Of a DNA stretch of 64,000 bases, positions 50,201-59,885 are shown in pieces. The notes beneath the pieces were generated by a model. That model was not told where the DNA came from. It saw only the letters and a list, made by a program, of their open reading frames with translations, and made no database searches. Numbering within the stretch: position 1 is the stretch's first letter; every line of letters starts with the position of its first letter. The position numbers and the translations under genes are program-made. The stretch is from Mangifera indica (taxonomy: Eukaryota; Streptophyta; Magnoliopsida; Sapindales; Anacardiaceae), in NCBI RefSeq assembly GCF_011075055.1, contig NC_058153.1, forward strand, positions 4,588,001 through 4,652,000, written 5' to 3'.

Positions 50201-50864
50201 TAGCATACCAGATGCTAAAGGACCCTCCTGTAGCAAACTGGCAAAGAACCCATCTCTGGGTACACTCAGTTATCTGTTTAATTAGAAAAAATATATAGGA
50301 TGATGTACTCAAATCTTGAACAACATCCAAAAATGAAATTGCTAAAAATAACACTAATGCAAAACTGATTTAATTTTTACATTCTTGGGATTCAATGTAA
50401 AATAAGTCAAACAAAACTCCTTTCCAGTGAACACAGGAAGTAAATCAAATTGGCCAAGAAAACTAACAAAGAAAACTTCTTTAAACGGAATAAAGAGGAA
50501 CCCATCTAGGAAAACCTCTAGTGTCGTCAACACTCGCTAAAATTCATAATTATTAAAAGCCAAAAAAGCCCTTTTAACTATATGAAAAATTTTAGGCAAA
50601 ATAATAAACACAATACCATTTCAACAAATTGATCAAGAAGTGAGATAAAGAACCCAAATTTAGCATGTTTGCAAAGAACCCATTAATTAAAAGCTCTCAG
50701 TTTTTCTCAAAACCTGATTGATTGAAGAAAACCATGGAGCTTTTTGAAGTATATAACATTGACAATGTAGTCACCTGAAGCTGTTCGACAGGGAAAGGAC
50801 CGTGTTGTATCTCCTCAAGTTCCTCATTTTGCGCTAGCTTCTGATTCCTCTGCTGCTGCTCCAT
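47242..50864 (-). CDS. RAD51: DNA recombinase RAD51, 340 aa
   Basis: Nine exons, transcript order: 50864-50775, 49890-49746, 49632-49522, 49368-49277, 48887-48793, 48339-48226, 47805-47676, 47578-47457, 47365-47242. Phases agree and give 340 residues, like other plant RAD51 proteins. An N-terminal helix-hairpin-helix domain covers about 31-90 ([34 protein letters not shown]). Walker A is at 128-135 (GEFRSGKT) and Walker B at 219-223 (LMIVD). Loop 2 is around [21 protein letters not shown]51 polymerises on single-stranded DNA and catalyses homology search and strand exchange in double-strand break repair and meiosis. The N-terminus ([18 protein letters not shown]) is RAD51-type, not DMC1. The join of exons 2 and 3 requires a GC donor (TCTG|GCATGT), which restores the conserved IE-S-A-SKLVPL. 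A hAT MITE lies in intron 5. The ATG is preceded by an in-frame stop. Confidence 0.96.
48381..48750. mobile_element. hAT-type MITE in RAD51 intron 5
   Basis: It begins TAGGGTTGAATTCAAACCGA and ends CTCGAATCTAGCCCTA, the same inverted termini as the copies at 12864 and 45879. It has GAGCTCGAGC units at both ends and a partly eroded central ATATCGTTTTGA block. The flanking octamers ACATGCAA and TATTACAA agree only at the last positions, so the target duplication is decayed. It lies between exons 5 and 6 and does not touch splice sites. Confidence 0.7.
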
Positions 50865-51847
50865 TACGCCTTCGGCTTCAGAAATCCCGATTGAACCGTG
50901 GAGAGAGAGGTCAAGAATGTTGGAGAATGGAGGGAAATGAAAGATGATGATTTTGGAAAGACTCTGAGCTGGGCGCCAAAACTATGATATTGGAGAATGG
51001 CCAAAGAATGGCTTAGAAGAGAAGTTTTAAAAGACCTTAATGGATCTAGACATGGATTGGACTCGGCCCAACGAGTTTTCTTTTATTGGGGTGTTATTGC
51101 AATTGCATTGAACAAATTGCATTAAAAATGGAGGTGTCAACACTGCTGTGCCAATGTTGATGTGACCCGCTATGTTGAGGGGTGGGATTGTGCCTGTGCC
51201 TGTTACAATAAGAGCCAAGCACGCTGGGCTGACCCACTAGCAGATGAAGGCTAACTTATTGCCAACAGGAGCTTGTAAAATAATTTTTTTTAATTTTATA
51301 ATATATATAATTAATTGTGTTTCTCAATTATTTATTTTCGTATTTGAATTAATAAAATTTAAAATTTTACTTAAAAGATCTCACTTACAGTAGAGATAAA
51401 TCATCATTATACGATAAAAAAATAACATAAATCAAGGACAATTTCCCACCCTTGTATAGCAAGGAGACTTCACCTGCACCGTTTTCGTCAGCTGGTTTGC
51501 CTATCTTAAATCAATAGCCGATGACAAGCTAGAGCAGTTACAACGTGCGCTGGTAGACCCCTTGAAAAATGGTATGAAATTAAACTTGAACAATTTTTAA
51601 GTTGAGTCAAACTAGAGTTTGTCCAAATTTGAATTCAATTCGAATCTAATCCTAAAGATAGTTAAGGCAGACTTGTAGTGCATGTAATGAATTTCTGAAA
51701 TCAACTCCGACTATTATATTTGATTCCAAAGAATCCGAACATGCATGCACAGATAGATACACTGAACCATATCAAGATCAAGTTGTTGATATGATGCCGA
51801 GAGAAATTACCAAAAAAGGGCCTAAATTATAGTAAAAATTATGCAAA
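50865..51847. other. RAD51 promoter region and intergenic DNA
   Basis: The first about 150 bases upstream of the RAD51 ATG (50865-51010) are GC-richer and include a GGCGCCAAA motif on the plus strand (50969-50977), which contains a GGCGCC palindrome resembling an E2F-type site. The rest is AT-rich; 51590-51660 has hAT-family-like AATTCGAATCTAATCCTA sequence without a partner end. No gene seen. Confidence 0.4.
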
Positions 51848-52390
51848 TCAAAAGAGAAGCTTCGTAATGGACAGAAAATTACTACACAACTTGTGAAAAT
51901 ACTCATTTCTCTCAGTCAAAGGATTTTCCCTCACTTGATCGATCTCTGTAAAGCAGTCGTCGCACGTATCAGAATCAGTCATTGCAGCTGAAACCAACGT
52001 GTTCACCTCATCATAAAACCTAATCCTCAGCGCATGCACTGAATCTTCCAAATTCTCAACAGCATCACCATATTCTTCCTTGCATTCATTCAAACACCTC
52101 GACTCGCTTACACTTTTCGACTTGAGATCATGTATGTGGTATTTTGTTTCCTTTCCATGAGCTATGCTCAGATTCAATGCTATGCTTGCTAGGCCTCTAA
52201 GATCGGCCGTCTTGCTGAGAGGATAAGATCTTAATGATGACATGCATACTTCAACATAAATGGTGTTGTTACATGCGAAGGAAACTAAATCTTGTTGCTG
52301 ATTCAGCTGCCTTGTTGATGTACCCAGAAGAACAAACGAACTCAATAAACAAAAACTGGCTATAATGTTGAGAGCCCTGGATGAAGCCAT
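51848..52390 (-). CDS. Secreted PMEI-domain protein (pectin methylesterase / invertase inhibitor type), 180 aa
   Basis: A single exon of 180 codons. Residues 1-24 are a signal peptide (IIASFCLLSSFVLLGTS). The rest is a four-helix PMEI/invertase-inhibitor domain. Cys40 and Cys49 frame the N-terminal hairpin (FACNNTIYVEVC) and Cys99 and Cys143 fit the second conserved disulfide (SRCLNECKEEYGDAVENL, SDTCDDCF). Extra cysteines are at 103, 146 and 169. The motif EEYGDAVENLEDS is typical of the family. Such proteins are exported to the cell wall and block pectin methylesterase in a 1:1 complex, or block acid invertase; the sequence alone does not decide which. The next gene on the same strand is a pectin methylesterase, which favours a pectin role but does not prove it. 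A TATATAAA on the minus strand (52427-52434) may be the core promoter, leaving a very short leader. Confidence 0.88.
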   Translation of the reverse strand: MASSRALNIIASFCLLSSFVLLGTSTRQLNQQQDLVSFACNNTIYVEVCMSSLRSYPLSKTADLRGLASIALNLSIAHGKETKYHIHDLKSKSVSESRCLNECKEEYGDAVENLEDSVHALRIRFYDEVNTLVSAAMTDSDTCDDCFTEIDQVRENPLTERNEYFHKLCSNFLSITKLLF

Positions 52391-52696
52391 CTATATGAAA
52401 TGAATTGTGTTTAAACATAAGCAAATTTTATATAATGAAAATGATTTGGTTTTTGGTTTTTATTTTGTTTTGAAATGGTATCTAATCACCTGTTTAAGCC
52501 AAGACATAAATCTCTCCACTTTTTTGGGTCATTGGCATTTAGATTCTAGCTCTTATCAATGTTTACAAGGATATGATTTAAACAGATTAAGATTTGAACA
52601 TGTCAAAATGGACAAATTGGCTGAGGAAACCTAGAGACTAGCCTGCTGATTAAGCAAATATGAAAAATGGAGTAAAATATGTAAGGATAAAAAAGG

Positions 52697-53420
52697 CCTA
52701 TGTTAGGCACTTGACAAATGGCAACCCATGCAAGAGGTGGAACACTAATAAATTTTTAATATTTTTAGCTAAATGACATTTTTACCCTTAACCCGAACAA
52801 TAAATTTTAACAGAAAAGTTGATATTCGAGTTTTTGAAAGTTACCTTGTGAGAGTTTGAGATTTCACCAAACCTTGGGTTAAGTCTTTTGGCCGGAAAAA
52901 AAAAAAGCATATGTTAAGCACTTGACAAATGGCAACCCATGCAAACGGTGGAACATTAATAAATTCTTGAGTAATATTATATGTGTCATCATGTGATTAA
53001 GTGTTATTTTATCCATAATTCAAAATCATTCAATCATATAGTGATACATAGATTTTTAATATTTTTGCTAAATAACATTTTTATCCTTAACCATACATAA
53101 TGGTGAATTTTAATAAAAAGTTAGTATTCGAGTTTTTGAAAGTTAACTTGTGAGAATTTGAGATTTTACCAAACCTTGGGTTAAATCTTTTTGCCAAAAA
53201 AAAAAAACATATGTTAGGCACTTGACAAACAACAACCCATGTAACAGGTGGAGCACTAATAAATTTTTGAACAATATTATATATTCACACTTTTGATTAC
53301 ATAATTTGATATGTAGTATCAATCATATAATTAGATATTATTTTATTTTAATTCAAAATCATTCAATTATATAATAATATATTATTAATATTACTAATTT
53401 TCACTTAAAAATATATATAT
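52697..53420. repeat. Three-copy tandem repeat upstream of the PMEI gene
   Basis: Units begin near 52697, 52907 and 53208, each with ATGTTA(G/A)GCACTTGACAAA and then CAACCCATG. The first two end with ACCAAACCTTGGGTTAA plus the C/TTTT(T)GGCC-type MULE end and an A tract. Unit 2 is about 300 bp; unit 1 is about 210 bp and lacks an inverted-repeat insert of about 85 bp (52966-53051) that is present in unit 2 and in changed form in unit 3. The third unit runs on into an ATATATAT tract near 53410. Confidence 0.8.
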
Positions 53421-54803
53421 ATATATAGTTGTGCCATAAATTTTGTTCGGCTGTGTCTTTTTTCACTTGAACTTGTTTGTTTTTTCAGTTTTGACTCAGT
53501 CGCCTTTAGTTTCTAGTTATAAATGGAAATTATAAAATCATGATGGCATTTGTATTAGGCCAAAAGACTTATTCTCACCAAAGATTTAGACAAACTCTCA
53601 AAATTTCTTCTATTAAATTTTAAAAACTCAAACAATTACTTATAATTCAGCTTTTGTTAAAATTTTTTATTAATAATAAGGATGAAATTATCATTTAACC
53701 AGTAATATTAAAAAAATAAAATTTTATTCTATTTTCATCATTTAATTTTAAAAAATAAAAATTTTTCCTGAAACTTAAGTTTTGAAAAATTGTCTGTTCT
53801 ACCCTAGGGTTTACATATATACATATATACATGTGTGTGTATGTATGTATATATATATATATGTATTTCAGGAAATGACACTCATATACTTATTCAGTAC
53901 TTGTTGAATGTTTACAAAGAATATTGAGGAAAAAAATTGATATTTGTAATTATTGACACTAAGTATGTTGGGTTAATATTTCTTTGATTGTAAGAGCAGT
54001 TTAAAATGAAGCACATTCATACGGTTGGATGTCCATTAACAAAATACATATTCTATGGTGTTGCTCATATTTGCATTTGCACCAATATTAAAAGTCTACA
54101 TTTACCATAATGATATTATCAAAGTAATGTATTAGCATGATTATATAAAGAGCTAGAGGTGTTCTCCTTAATCTTCCACTAGAGGGGTAATTGAGCAAGA
54201 CTTTAGGTAGAGCTCAAGCTCTATCGATGAAATCTCGGTTTGTGTTTGAGATAAATTTGATTGACTTGTGCTTCATTTGAAATATCATATTTAAGCTGTT
54301 TGATTTTCAAGTTATTTATTTAAATATCAAAACTTATATATTTATCGATTATTCTTTATATTTAAAGTTTAGAAATAAAAATTTATAGATTGAAGTTTAA
54401 GATATAAAATTTTTCTACGCTTATTAATATTTTACTCGAATAAAGTCGTAAGCTCAGTGAGTTAACTATATTTTACTCGATAAGATTGTTTCTTATTTGG
54501 GATTTTTTTTTTTTTGGACTTATAAACTCGTTCGTGTGATATCTATCTCGTAATTGTTTATAACTTCTACAATTCAACATCCGCAAATTTAACTAAAGAG
54601 AAGTTTTGATCGCAAAACATCTGACAACAACAATTGAACCCAAAACTGCAACATGTAAAATCAGATCATGTATTAATTTGTTCATATTATATTTTAAACT
54701 TAGAAAGATGTATAAAAGTTACAAATGACATTAATGAATATTATTATTCTTTCATTTAAATCAATTTAATTAATTTCCTTTTCCTTTGTATATCCTATGC
54801 ACA
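53421..54803. other. Intergenic DNA between the PMEI and PME genes
   Basis: At about 53558-53815 one end of a MULE-like element is recognisable (GGCCAAAAGACTTATTCTCA) but the opposite end was not found. A TA/TG microsatellite lies at 53812-53862. From 53870 to 54803 the DNA is AT-rich; it should contain the 3' UTR of the pectin methylesterase just before 54804. No other gene seen. Confidence 0.55.
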
Positions 54804-57094
54804 TTATAAACCCCCATCAGACATTACACTGGCATCCGACAACCACTGGCTCCCCTGAATGAAAGACTCCACAGAAAATTTCACCGCCACTGCTTCTGTG
54901 ATACTCGGCCGAACACCGGCCCATTTCACACGCCTATCTGTTACTGATCCAGCCCCAGAATTTTGATACTCTGCGTAAAAAATTGTGCTTGGTGGGTCGA
55001 CACCATCGGTCCATTGAGCCCATCCTTTTGGGTCAATAAATCCTCCGATGTCCGACTTCATAAAAACAGTGGTGGCATAATTCTTCCAGGGCCTACCGAG
55101 GTACGTGGTGGCTGTTAGATTATCGAAGGGAGTAATCTGAGAGTGTTGGATTGATATGCCGGTGTTCTGATTTGGGTCGGTCTTACTTTGCGCGGTGATG
55201 GTGTTGAACTGGTTGGACATGGGCTGTCTGGGCTGGATGCTACAGTTTTGAAAAACAACCGCCGCGTTTCCGCAAATGAAATCTATGGTGCCGATGATTC
55301 GGGACTCGCTATAAAATTGGCGATTGGAGTGTGTGTAGAGAGTGTCCTGATGGGCTTCAAACGAGCATCTGTAGAAAACTGATTTGTCTGAGGATGAAAG
55401 CAAGGCCACTGCTTGGTGCTTTTCTGGGCCTGCTGTGTTTCTAAAGCCCATATCTCTTGCTATAAATCCCCTGCCTGCAGCAACTGTTCATTCAGGGAAA
55501 AAAAAAAACTTTGTTAATCACCGCACTAATCTTCTTCTCAATTATTACTTAAATCTAGAATTAACCCTAAAACAAAAACAGAATTTGATTAAACAATAAA
55601 ACTACGTGCTAAAATAATGATGTATCATAATAACAATTTCAGTTTGATTGAAATTGATAATTTAAATTTATGACTCATTAACAAAACGATATTATTTTAT
55701 CTAAATAATATATAAAACTGTTGATTCAAACTATGAATTTGTATCAAATCAAACAACGAATTGGAATCAAATCAAGTTATATTTCAAATCGAATTCAGGT
55801 TAAACCAAAATGAACACCTCCTAATTTGAGTTTAGTTAAATTTAAAAAACAATTTAAATTTTTTTCCGCAAATTCACATCTTACGAATTTAAACTAAATT
55901 AAACCAAGTCTAGCGTGTTAAAACCAAAACGGCTCGGATAGGATCAGTTCCAGCCCTAAATGTAGTTTTCACAGAAGACATGAGTGGTTACTTACTAAAA
56001 GTGGCCGTGAAGAAGGTCGGAGTCCCGTCGATTTTATTCAAGCTCCCGGAAACAATCGTCTTGTTCATTCCATCACCGTAAAACATCACATTCCAAAAAT
56101 CCTTTTTGATATTCACATTCTCTTCATACAGGCCTTCCTTAACGTAAACAACAAACCTCGACTTACTCTTCTTGGGAATCAATTTTATGGCCTCATTTAT
56201 GCTCTCGAAATCCCCACTTCCGTCCTTCGCCACTGTTACATCCGCTATAGGATTCTCCTCCTGGAGTAATTTTCGGTACCCTTTTCTGATCCATTCCGGA
56301 AAATCATCATTCAAATTGCCATGTTTATAATTTTCTTTAACTGTTAACAATTTCCGATTATTCGGTGTTTGCACATGATACAGAAGGATTGTCAAAATGT
56401 TTGAGGCAATCGCCAAGCTGTTGCTGGTGGCTTCAGTAGAGTTGCGGATAGCAAATTTCATGTGTTGGAGAAGAATCGTGTTGTTTGTGACTTCGTTTAT
56501 GCCGTCCAAGCATGTTTCTTGATCGGTGATTGCTGTGCTCAGCCAGGTTCTGATGTCGTTGATTGTCTTTCCGGCCATCTGCCCCTCTTGCGACGAGGTA
56601 ATGGAATCATTTATATGATCAATGGCGTCCTGAAATAAGAATTTACAGTCATCTAAAGCAGCTTGCACGGCCGGATCACTGGTAATATTGCTGTAAGACT
56701 CAGCGAACACGACGTCGTTAGGCAAAGATAAAAGTTTTGTCAGTTCGTTGACCGCAACTTGCATTGAGAGCTCGAACAATTTTTCCGGATTCGACCTCGA
56801 ATCAGTAACGTTCGAGGAGCTCTTGAGGGATGCGATGCTGGAGAGACACGACTCAGGATACTGAGTAACATTGCACATCGCTGTGAGAGATTCCGATGAG
56901 TAGGTTCGCGGTTGAGTGCCTTTCGATTTCGTTTTTCCGGTCAATGTGCCCACCAGAGCCCCGACGGTTGTTGTGATCAAGATAACGGCGGAGATGGTGA
57001 TGATGATCAAACTATTGCGGGTTCTTCTGCGATATTCTTGCTCTTGCAGCTCATCAACTTTACTGTAGCTCTTGAACGAGCTGATTGTCTCCAT
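54804..57094 (-). CDS. Pectin methylesterase with PMEI pro-region (type I PME), 592 aa
   Basis: Two exons, 57094-55996 and 55483-54804, joined in phase 1, give 592 residues. Residues about 28-52 form an N-terminal membrane anchor or signal (LIIITISAVILITTTVGALV). The PMEI pro-domain covers about 66-240, with Cys74, Cys83, Cys150 and Cys195. Two RKLL subtilase-type processing motifs follow (247-250 and 274-277). The catalytic beta-helix starts near ADVTVAKDGSGDF. Active-site residues are all present: Gln390, Gln412, Asp413 (QDTLY), Asp434 (GTIDF), Arg497 and Trp499 (LGRPW). The enzyme removes methyl esters from homogalacturonan in the cell wall; the pro-region keeps it inactive until cleaved in the Golgi. 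One oddity is Cys437 where the family usually has Phe (DFICGNAA versus DFIFGNAA). The intron contains eroded hAT-like DNA. The start is the first ATG, 39 bases below a TATA box. Confidence 0.95.
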
Positions 57095-57132
57095 GGCTAT
57101 CTTTTCTTTGTTGTCAGGTTGAAAACTTAAAC

Positions 57133-57142
57133 TTTATATATA
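57133..57142 (-). promoter_or_regulatory. TATA box of the pectin methylesterase gene
   Basis: TATATATAAA on the minus strand, 39-48 bases upstream of the ATG. If used normally, the leader would be only about 10-15 nucleotides, so either the leader is very short or another start is used. The 119-bp satellite begins about 40 bases further upstream. Confidence 0.5.
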
Positions 57143-57180
57143 CGGCCATTGATATGGAGCTTTGAGGTTATCCTGGGTCG

Positions 57181-58440
57181 GCCATTAATTTATAAAATTC
57201 AAATTCTATACGTTGAAATACTTTAGAGTGACAATACTAAGGAAATCGATCGCAGATCTTGAAAATACGAATCAATATATCCTAAAATGGTTAAATTTGA
57301 AAAAACGGAACTGAAATTCGAATTATATACGTTGAAATACCTTAAAGTGACGATACTCAGAAAATCGTTCGGAAATCTTGAAAATACGAATCGATATATC
57401 CTAAAATGGTGAAATTCGAAAAAACGGAACTGAAATTCGAATTCTATACGTTGAAATACCTAAAAGTGACGATATTCGGAAAATCGTTCGGAGATCTTGA
57501 AAATACGAATCGATATAACCTAAAATGGTGAAATTCAAAAAAACGGAACTGAATTTCGAATTCTATACGTTGAAATACCTTAAAGTGACGATACTCAGAA
57601 AATCGTTCGGAGATCTTGAAAATACGAATCGATATAACCTAAAATGGTGAAATTCGAAAAAACGGAACTGAATTTCGAATTCTATACGTTGAAATACCTT
57701 AAAGTGACGATACTCAGAAAATGGTTCGAAAATCTTGAAAATACGAATCGATATATCCTAAAATGGTGAAATTTGAAAAAACGGAACTGAAATTCGAATT
57801 CTATATATTGAAATACCTTAAAGTGACGATATTCAGAAAATAGTTCGGAGATCTTGAAAATACGAATTGATATACCCTAAAATGGTGAAATTCGAAAAAA
57901 CGGAACTGATATTCGAATTCTATACGTTGAAATACCTAAAAGTGACGATATTCAGAAAATCATTCGGAGATCTTGAAAATACGAATTGATATACCCTAAA
58001 ATGGTGAAATTCGAAAAAACGTAACTGAAATTCAAATTCTATACGTTGAAATACCTTAAAGTGACGATTCTCAGAAAATGGTTCGGGAAGCGTGAAAATA
58101 TGAATTGATATATCCTAAAATGGTGAAATTCGAAAAACGAAAATAAAATTCGAATTCTATACGTTGAAATACCTAAAAGTGACGATACTCGGGAAATCGT
58201 TCGGAGATCGTGAAAATACGAATCGTATATGCTAAAATGGTGAAATTCGAAAAAACGGAACTGAAATTCGAATTCTATACGTTGAAATACCTAAAAGTGA
58301 CGATACTCGGAAAATCGTTCGGAGATCGTGAAAATACGATTCGATATATCCTAAAATGGTGAAATTCTAAAAAACAGGACTAAAATTCGAATTCTATACG
58401 TTGAAATACCTATGAATTTCGCTAACGGAAAAATCATTTG
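57181..58440. repeat. 119-bp satellite array, about 11 units
   Basis: The landmark CGTTGAAATAC (one unit has ATTGAAATAC) occurs at 57211, 57330, 57449, 57568, 57687, 57806, 57925, 58044, 58162, 58280 and 58399, so the period is 119 bp with two 118-bp steps. Each unit contains AAAGTGACGATACTC, AAAATCGTTCGGAGATC, GAAAATACGAATCGATATA, CCTAAAATGGTGAAATTCG and AAAAACGGAACTGAA. Units differ by a few substitutions. Units 2-8 keep exact 119 spacing, consistent with recent unequal exchange. No coding capacity. From 58440 to 58640 the sequence degenerates but keeps ATCGATATATCCTA and related pieces. Confidence 0.95.
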
Positions 58441-58690
58441 AAAAATTGAAAAAAACGAATCGATATATCCTATAAACGAAAAAATCTAAATATTAAGTTT
58501 AAATAACGTCGTTACATCGTAAGTTGTGTCAAAAAGCATCAAAATTTGAAAACTCGAATTTGAAATTTGAAAAACAGATATACAAAAACCTAAAACAAAA
58601 AAAACGGATATAAAATTCGAAAGCTACACGGTTAGAAAACGTAGATAAGAAAATCTTCAATTTAACCCCTCATGAAAATTCTTTAATAAA
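58441..58690. repeat. Degenerate edge of the satellite array
   Basis: The phrases AACGAATCGATATATCCTA and AAAACGGATATAAAATTCGA recur but the 119-bp period is lost. This is the expected picture at the margin of a satellite array, where homogenisation fails. No gene. Confidence 0.6.
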
Positions 58691-58699
58691 AAAAGTCCA

Positions 58700-59885
58700 C
58701 TGTTATATGCCAAATTTCCTAAAACCCCCTGTGCTGTAACGAAACTCATCCGGCTCCCCAAGGTTTTAAAAAACCAACTTCAGCCCCAACTAAACAAGGA
58801 AAATTCGCTGCCGTGGGAAAACTCGTGCTGCCGTGGGAAACGCCGTTCCCACGGCAGACTGCCGATTCATTTGGCAGCGATTTTCGACCCAATTTTGGTC
58901 GTTTTGACCTCCAATTTTCACATAAATCAAAGGTAAACATTGTATAACATCAAAGCCCTCAATCAATTCAACCAAAACAACCAAAAATCGAAAGATTTTA
59001 AGCAATATTCAAACGTAAACCCTAACATTTCAAAACCAAAATTCTCAATCAAATCTCAATTATTTCAGCAATAACTTGATCCAAACAATATTACGGGAGA
59101 TATACTAACCTTCTTTGCCATTTGCGGTTGCCGGGAAGCTTCAAAATCGACGGAAATGAGATCGCCGTGGAATTGCCGTGGGAGGTGGAATGCTTTTGGA
59201 ATTTTCGTGGAAATGAACGCAACTTGCCGTGGGAGGAAATGAAATTTTGCTGTGCTTATAAGGGGGGGCATTTTCGTAATTGCGCTTTTCCCACACCAAC
59301 TTGGGAAATATCATAAAAACCCGACGTGGGATAAATAGTTCCCCGAAAACCCAATGTTTTAAAAAAGCCATTTCACACCCCCAAAAACCCATTGTCCATT
59401 TAGCTGCCGTGGGAGAAATCTCTTGCCGTGGGAAACTTCGTTCGGCCGATCCATTCGGCAGCATTTTCGGCCAATTTTTGGTCGTTTCGACCTCCGATTT
59501 TCACATAAATCAAATCTACACATTTTATAACATAAAACCCCTCAATCAATTCAACGAAAACAACCAAAAATCGAAACATTTTAAGCATTATTCAACCCGT
59601 AAACCCTAAAATTTCAAACCTAAAATTCTCAGTTAAATCTCAATAATATCAGCAATAACTTGATCCAAAGAAGATTACGGGAGATATACTAACCTTATTT
59701 GCCATTTTCGGTTGCCGGAACGAAAGAAAATCGGCGGAAATGACGCTCGCCGTGGGATTGCCGTGGGAGATGGGAAACTTTGGAATATTCTTGCCGTTGT
59801 ACAGTGAAAATTAGTTAACTTTATATATGGGGGTATTTTCGTCATTTCACAAAACATGGGCATTTTTGCTTAAACCTAAATTTTT
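58700..59885. repeat. Tandem dimer of a roughly 583-bp unit rich in GCCGTGGGA
   Basis: Two units in direct order, about 58700-59305 and 59306-59885. Shared landmarks are 583 bases apart: AATCAATTCAAC at 58961 and 59544. Shared phrases include TTTTGGTCGTTT, TTTTCACATAAATCAA, AGCAATAACTTGATCCAAA, ATTACGGGAGATATACTAAC and TTTGCCATTT. The decamer TGCCGTGGGA appears about seven times, plus one inverted copy and GCCGTGG variants. On the minus strand both units have a short frame beginning MLK(I/M)FRFLVV and continuing VKIGG, but it is interrupted differently further on and has no known domain. Not recognised as any named transposon family. Confidence 0.8.
58828..58857. other. Perfect 12-bp-stem hairpin in the 583-bp unit
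   Basis: CTGCCGTGGGAA is followed after six bases by TTCCCACGGCAG, its exact reverse complement. Only the left unit has this inverted pair; the right unit has the motif in direct orientation at the matching place. It is GC-rich (8 of 12) in an AT-rich setting. Confidence 0.85.

Noticed and set aside
47242..50864. DMC1 instead of RAD51
   Set aside because: The N-terminal [10 protein letters not shown] segment, the [19 protein letters not shown] region and the C-terminal [11 protein letters not shown] are RAD51-type.
57181..58440. Regular repeat array that could suggest a CRISPR-like structure
   Set aside because: Units are 119 bp and contiguous, with no unique spacers between short repeats, and the window is plant nuclear DNA; it is satellite DNA.
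59141..59464. A 107-codon minus-strand frame across the 583-bp repeats
   Set aside because: It spans the junction of the two repeat units and is not kept in the second unit; its residues follow from the repeated GCCGTGGGA word.
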